The notes under the pieces were generated by a model, which was not told the DNA's origin, did not search any database, and saw nothing but the letters and a program-made list of their open reading frames with translations. Of a stretch of 36,944 nt of DNA, positions 36,320 through 36,944 are shown piece after piece. Each line of letters begins with the position of its first letter. Positions within the stretch are counted from its first letter, which is position 1. The stretch is from the IMG/VR virus record IMGVR_UViG_3300024516_000004, positions 1 through 36,944 of that record, one strand, 5' to 3'. Source of the DNA: a virus. The position numbers and the translations under genes were made by a program.

Positions 36320-36944
36320 TTATCTAGCTTGAACAGCGAAAGAGCTGTCTAACTCTGCTGTGACATTGTTAGTTGCGCCAATGTTAGCCACTTGAAAAAA
36401 TACATAATCATTTTTGTTTAGTGTAATATTGTCGAAATAAACATAGTAGCCAATATTTCGACCACCGGCTAAATTATTAATAACCCTAGATTGTACCTTT
36501 TGATCTTCAAAGGATGTGCTAGAAAACCTAAACACTACTGCTTTTAAGTTAACAACATCATTAGCTGAACCCTCTATAACAATTTGACCACCTATTTGAT
36601 ATTCTCTTGGCGAGTCTCCTAAATGCCTTAACTGACCGCTTGCAGGTGAGTCGAAGTGGGTTAACTCTGTTGCTGTAAATGTACCAGCCAAATCAACATA
36701 AACGCCATCACTAACAATTGTTGTTGCTACCTCAACCGTTAAAATAGTCTCACCACCTACAAAAGTATTGTCTATGCCGTTGTTTCCCATCCATTCACAC
36801 ACTAAAGCGCTTGCCGCTATGTTAGGTATTATATTTGAATCTGTTGCATCAAACACGCCATCCCTTGTAATTAAACAACCATCTAACTGAAGCGTTGACG
36901 GATTAACAAAGTTAGATGCAGCAAAGTCAATAAATGAAGCGCTT
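36320..36944 (-). CDS. Tail fibre/appendage-like virion protein, C-terminal part (continues from position 1 of the circle)
   Basis: This is the 3' part of the gene starting at 791. In the circle it contributes 526 bp (36320-36845) plus the overlap. The apparent GTG start at 36856 is an artefact of the window edge. The segment is beta-rich (GGETILTVEVATTIVSDGVY, IGGQIVIEGSANDVVNLKAV, RNIGYYVYFDNITLNKNDYV) and ends DSSFAVQAR, consistent with a fibre or spike-like trimerisation end. The partner feature is 1-791. Confidence 0.8.
   Translation of the reverse strand, partial: SASFIDFAASNFVNPSTLQLDGCLITRDGVFDATDSNIIPNIAASALVCEWMGNNGIDNTFVGGETILTVEVATTIVSDGVYVDLAGTFTATELTHFDSPASGQLRHLGDSPREYQIGGQIVIEGSANDVVNLKAVVFRFSSTSFEDQKVQSRVINNLAGGRNIGYYVYFDNITLNKNDYVFFQVANIGATNNVTAELDSSFAVQAR
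36846..36944. repeat. Terminal direct repeat, right copy
   Basis: This is identical to 1-99. Together they show that the sequence closes on itself at this point; see the left copy. Confidence 0.95.

Noticed and set aside
36320-36856. A separate 178-aa gene with a GTG start
   Set aside because: The GTG is internal to the frame that continues through the circle junction to ATG 791; no ribosome site precedes it.
1-36944. CRISPR array, integrase, attachment site or insertion sequence
   Set aside because: No regularly spaced repeats, no tyrosine or serine recombinase motif, no transposase and no tRNA-derived core were found by reading both strands.
36846-36944. True terminal redundancy of 99 bp
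   Set aside because: The exact short length fits a circular assembly overlap, and the terminase is of the headful type; fixed 99-bp ends would be unusual, though not excluded.

Overview
The window is one complete double-stranded DNA tailed-phage genome, apparently circular or circularly permuted. Bases 1-99 are repeated exactly at 36846-36944, so the non-redundant unit is 36,845 bp. When the ends are joined, a gene cut by the window edges becomes one 438-codon reading frame. The virion genes are those of a P22-like short-tailed phage (podovirus): Sf6/P22-type large terminase, long portal, scaffold, SU10-type major capsid protein, tail adaptor, gp10-like DNA-stabilisation protein, three DNA-ejection proteins and a beta-helix tailspike. 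The AT-rich sequence, strong AAGGA/GGAG ribosome sites and enterobacteria-like accessory genes (RusA, YbcO, YopX, MT-A70, Rad52-type annealase) point to a gammaproteobacterial host, probably marine. That host call is inference. No integrase, DNA polymerase, RNA polymerase, replicative helicase or tRNA was recognised.

Layout. (1) Leftward virion operon: portal (7990) through scaffold, capsid, adaptor and gp10-like protein to position 1, then across the circle junction to the fibre-like protein, ejection proteins and tailspike (ending 29449). (2) A rightward accessory island, 8105-10623, of eleven small genes lies between portal and terminase and is antisense to the late genes around it. (3) Leftward packaging and lysis genes, 10620-16192: terminases, three appendage-like proteins, holin-like membrane proteins and an M15 endolysin. 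(4) Leftward recombination genes, 16236-18545: SSB, a coiled-coil protein, a Rad52-type annealing protein and small ORFs. (5) A self-contained rightward bicistron, 18651-19105, with a small HTH-like protein, its own consensus promoter and a terminator. (6) A leftward early block, 19176-22560, with two HNH endonucleases, a gap of about 450 bp and small hypotheticals. (7) A rightward early operon, 22673-29477, from a replication-like protein through an MT-A70 methyltransferase, YopX, YbcO and RusA.

Blocks 6 and 7 diverge from a control region (22590-22635) where two sigma70-like promoters have directly abutting -35 boxes. Genes are tightly coupled, with many TAATG and ATGA junctions, and many real genes are under 60 codons. 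Replication probably relies on host enzymes, with the initiator-like protein, SSB, annealase and RusA producing concatemers for headful packaging.

The most unusual signals are: hairpins with ANGGAN hexaloops in late-gene leaders that resemble CsrA/RsmA sites; a small predicted lipoprotein encoded antisense inside the early operon; the rightward island inside the late region; and a LamG-like protein with two sets of short tandem repeats.
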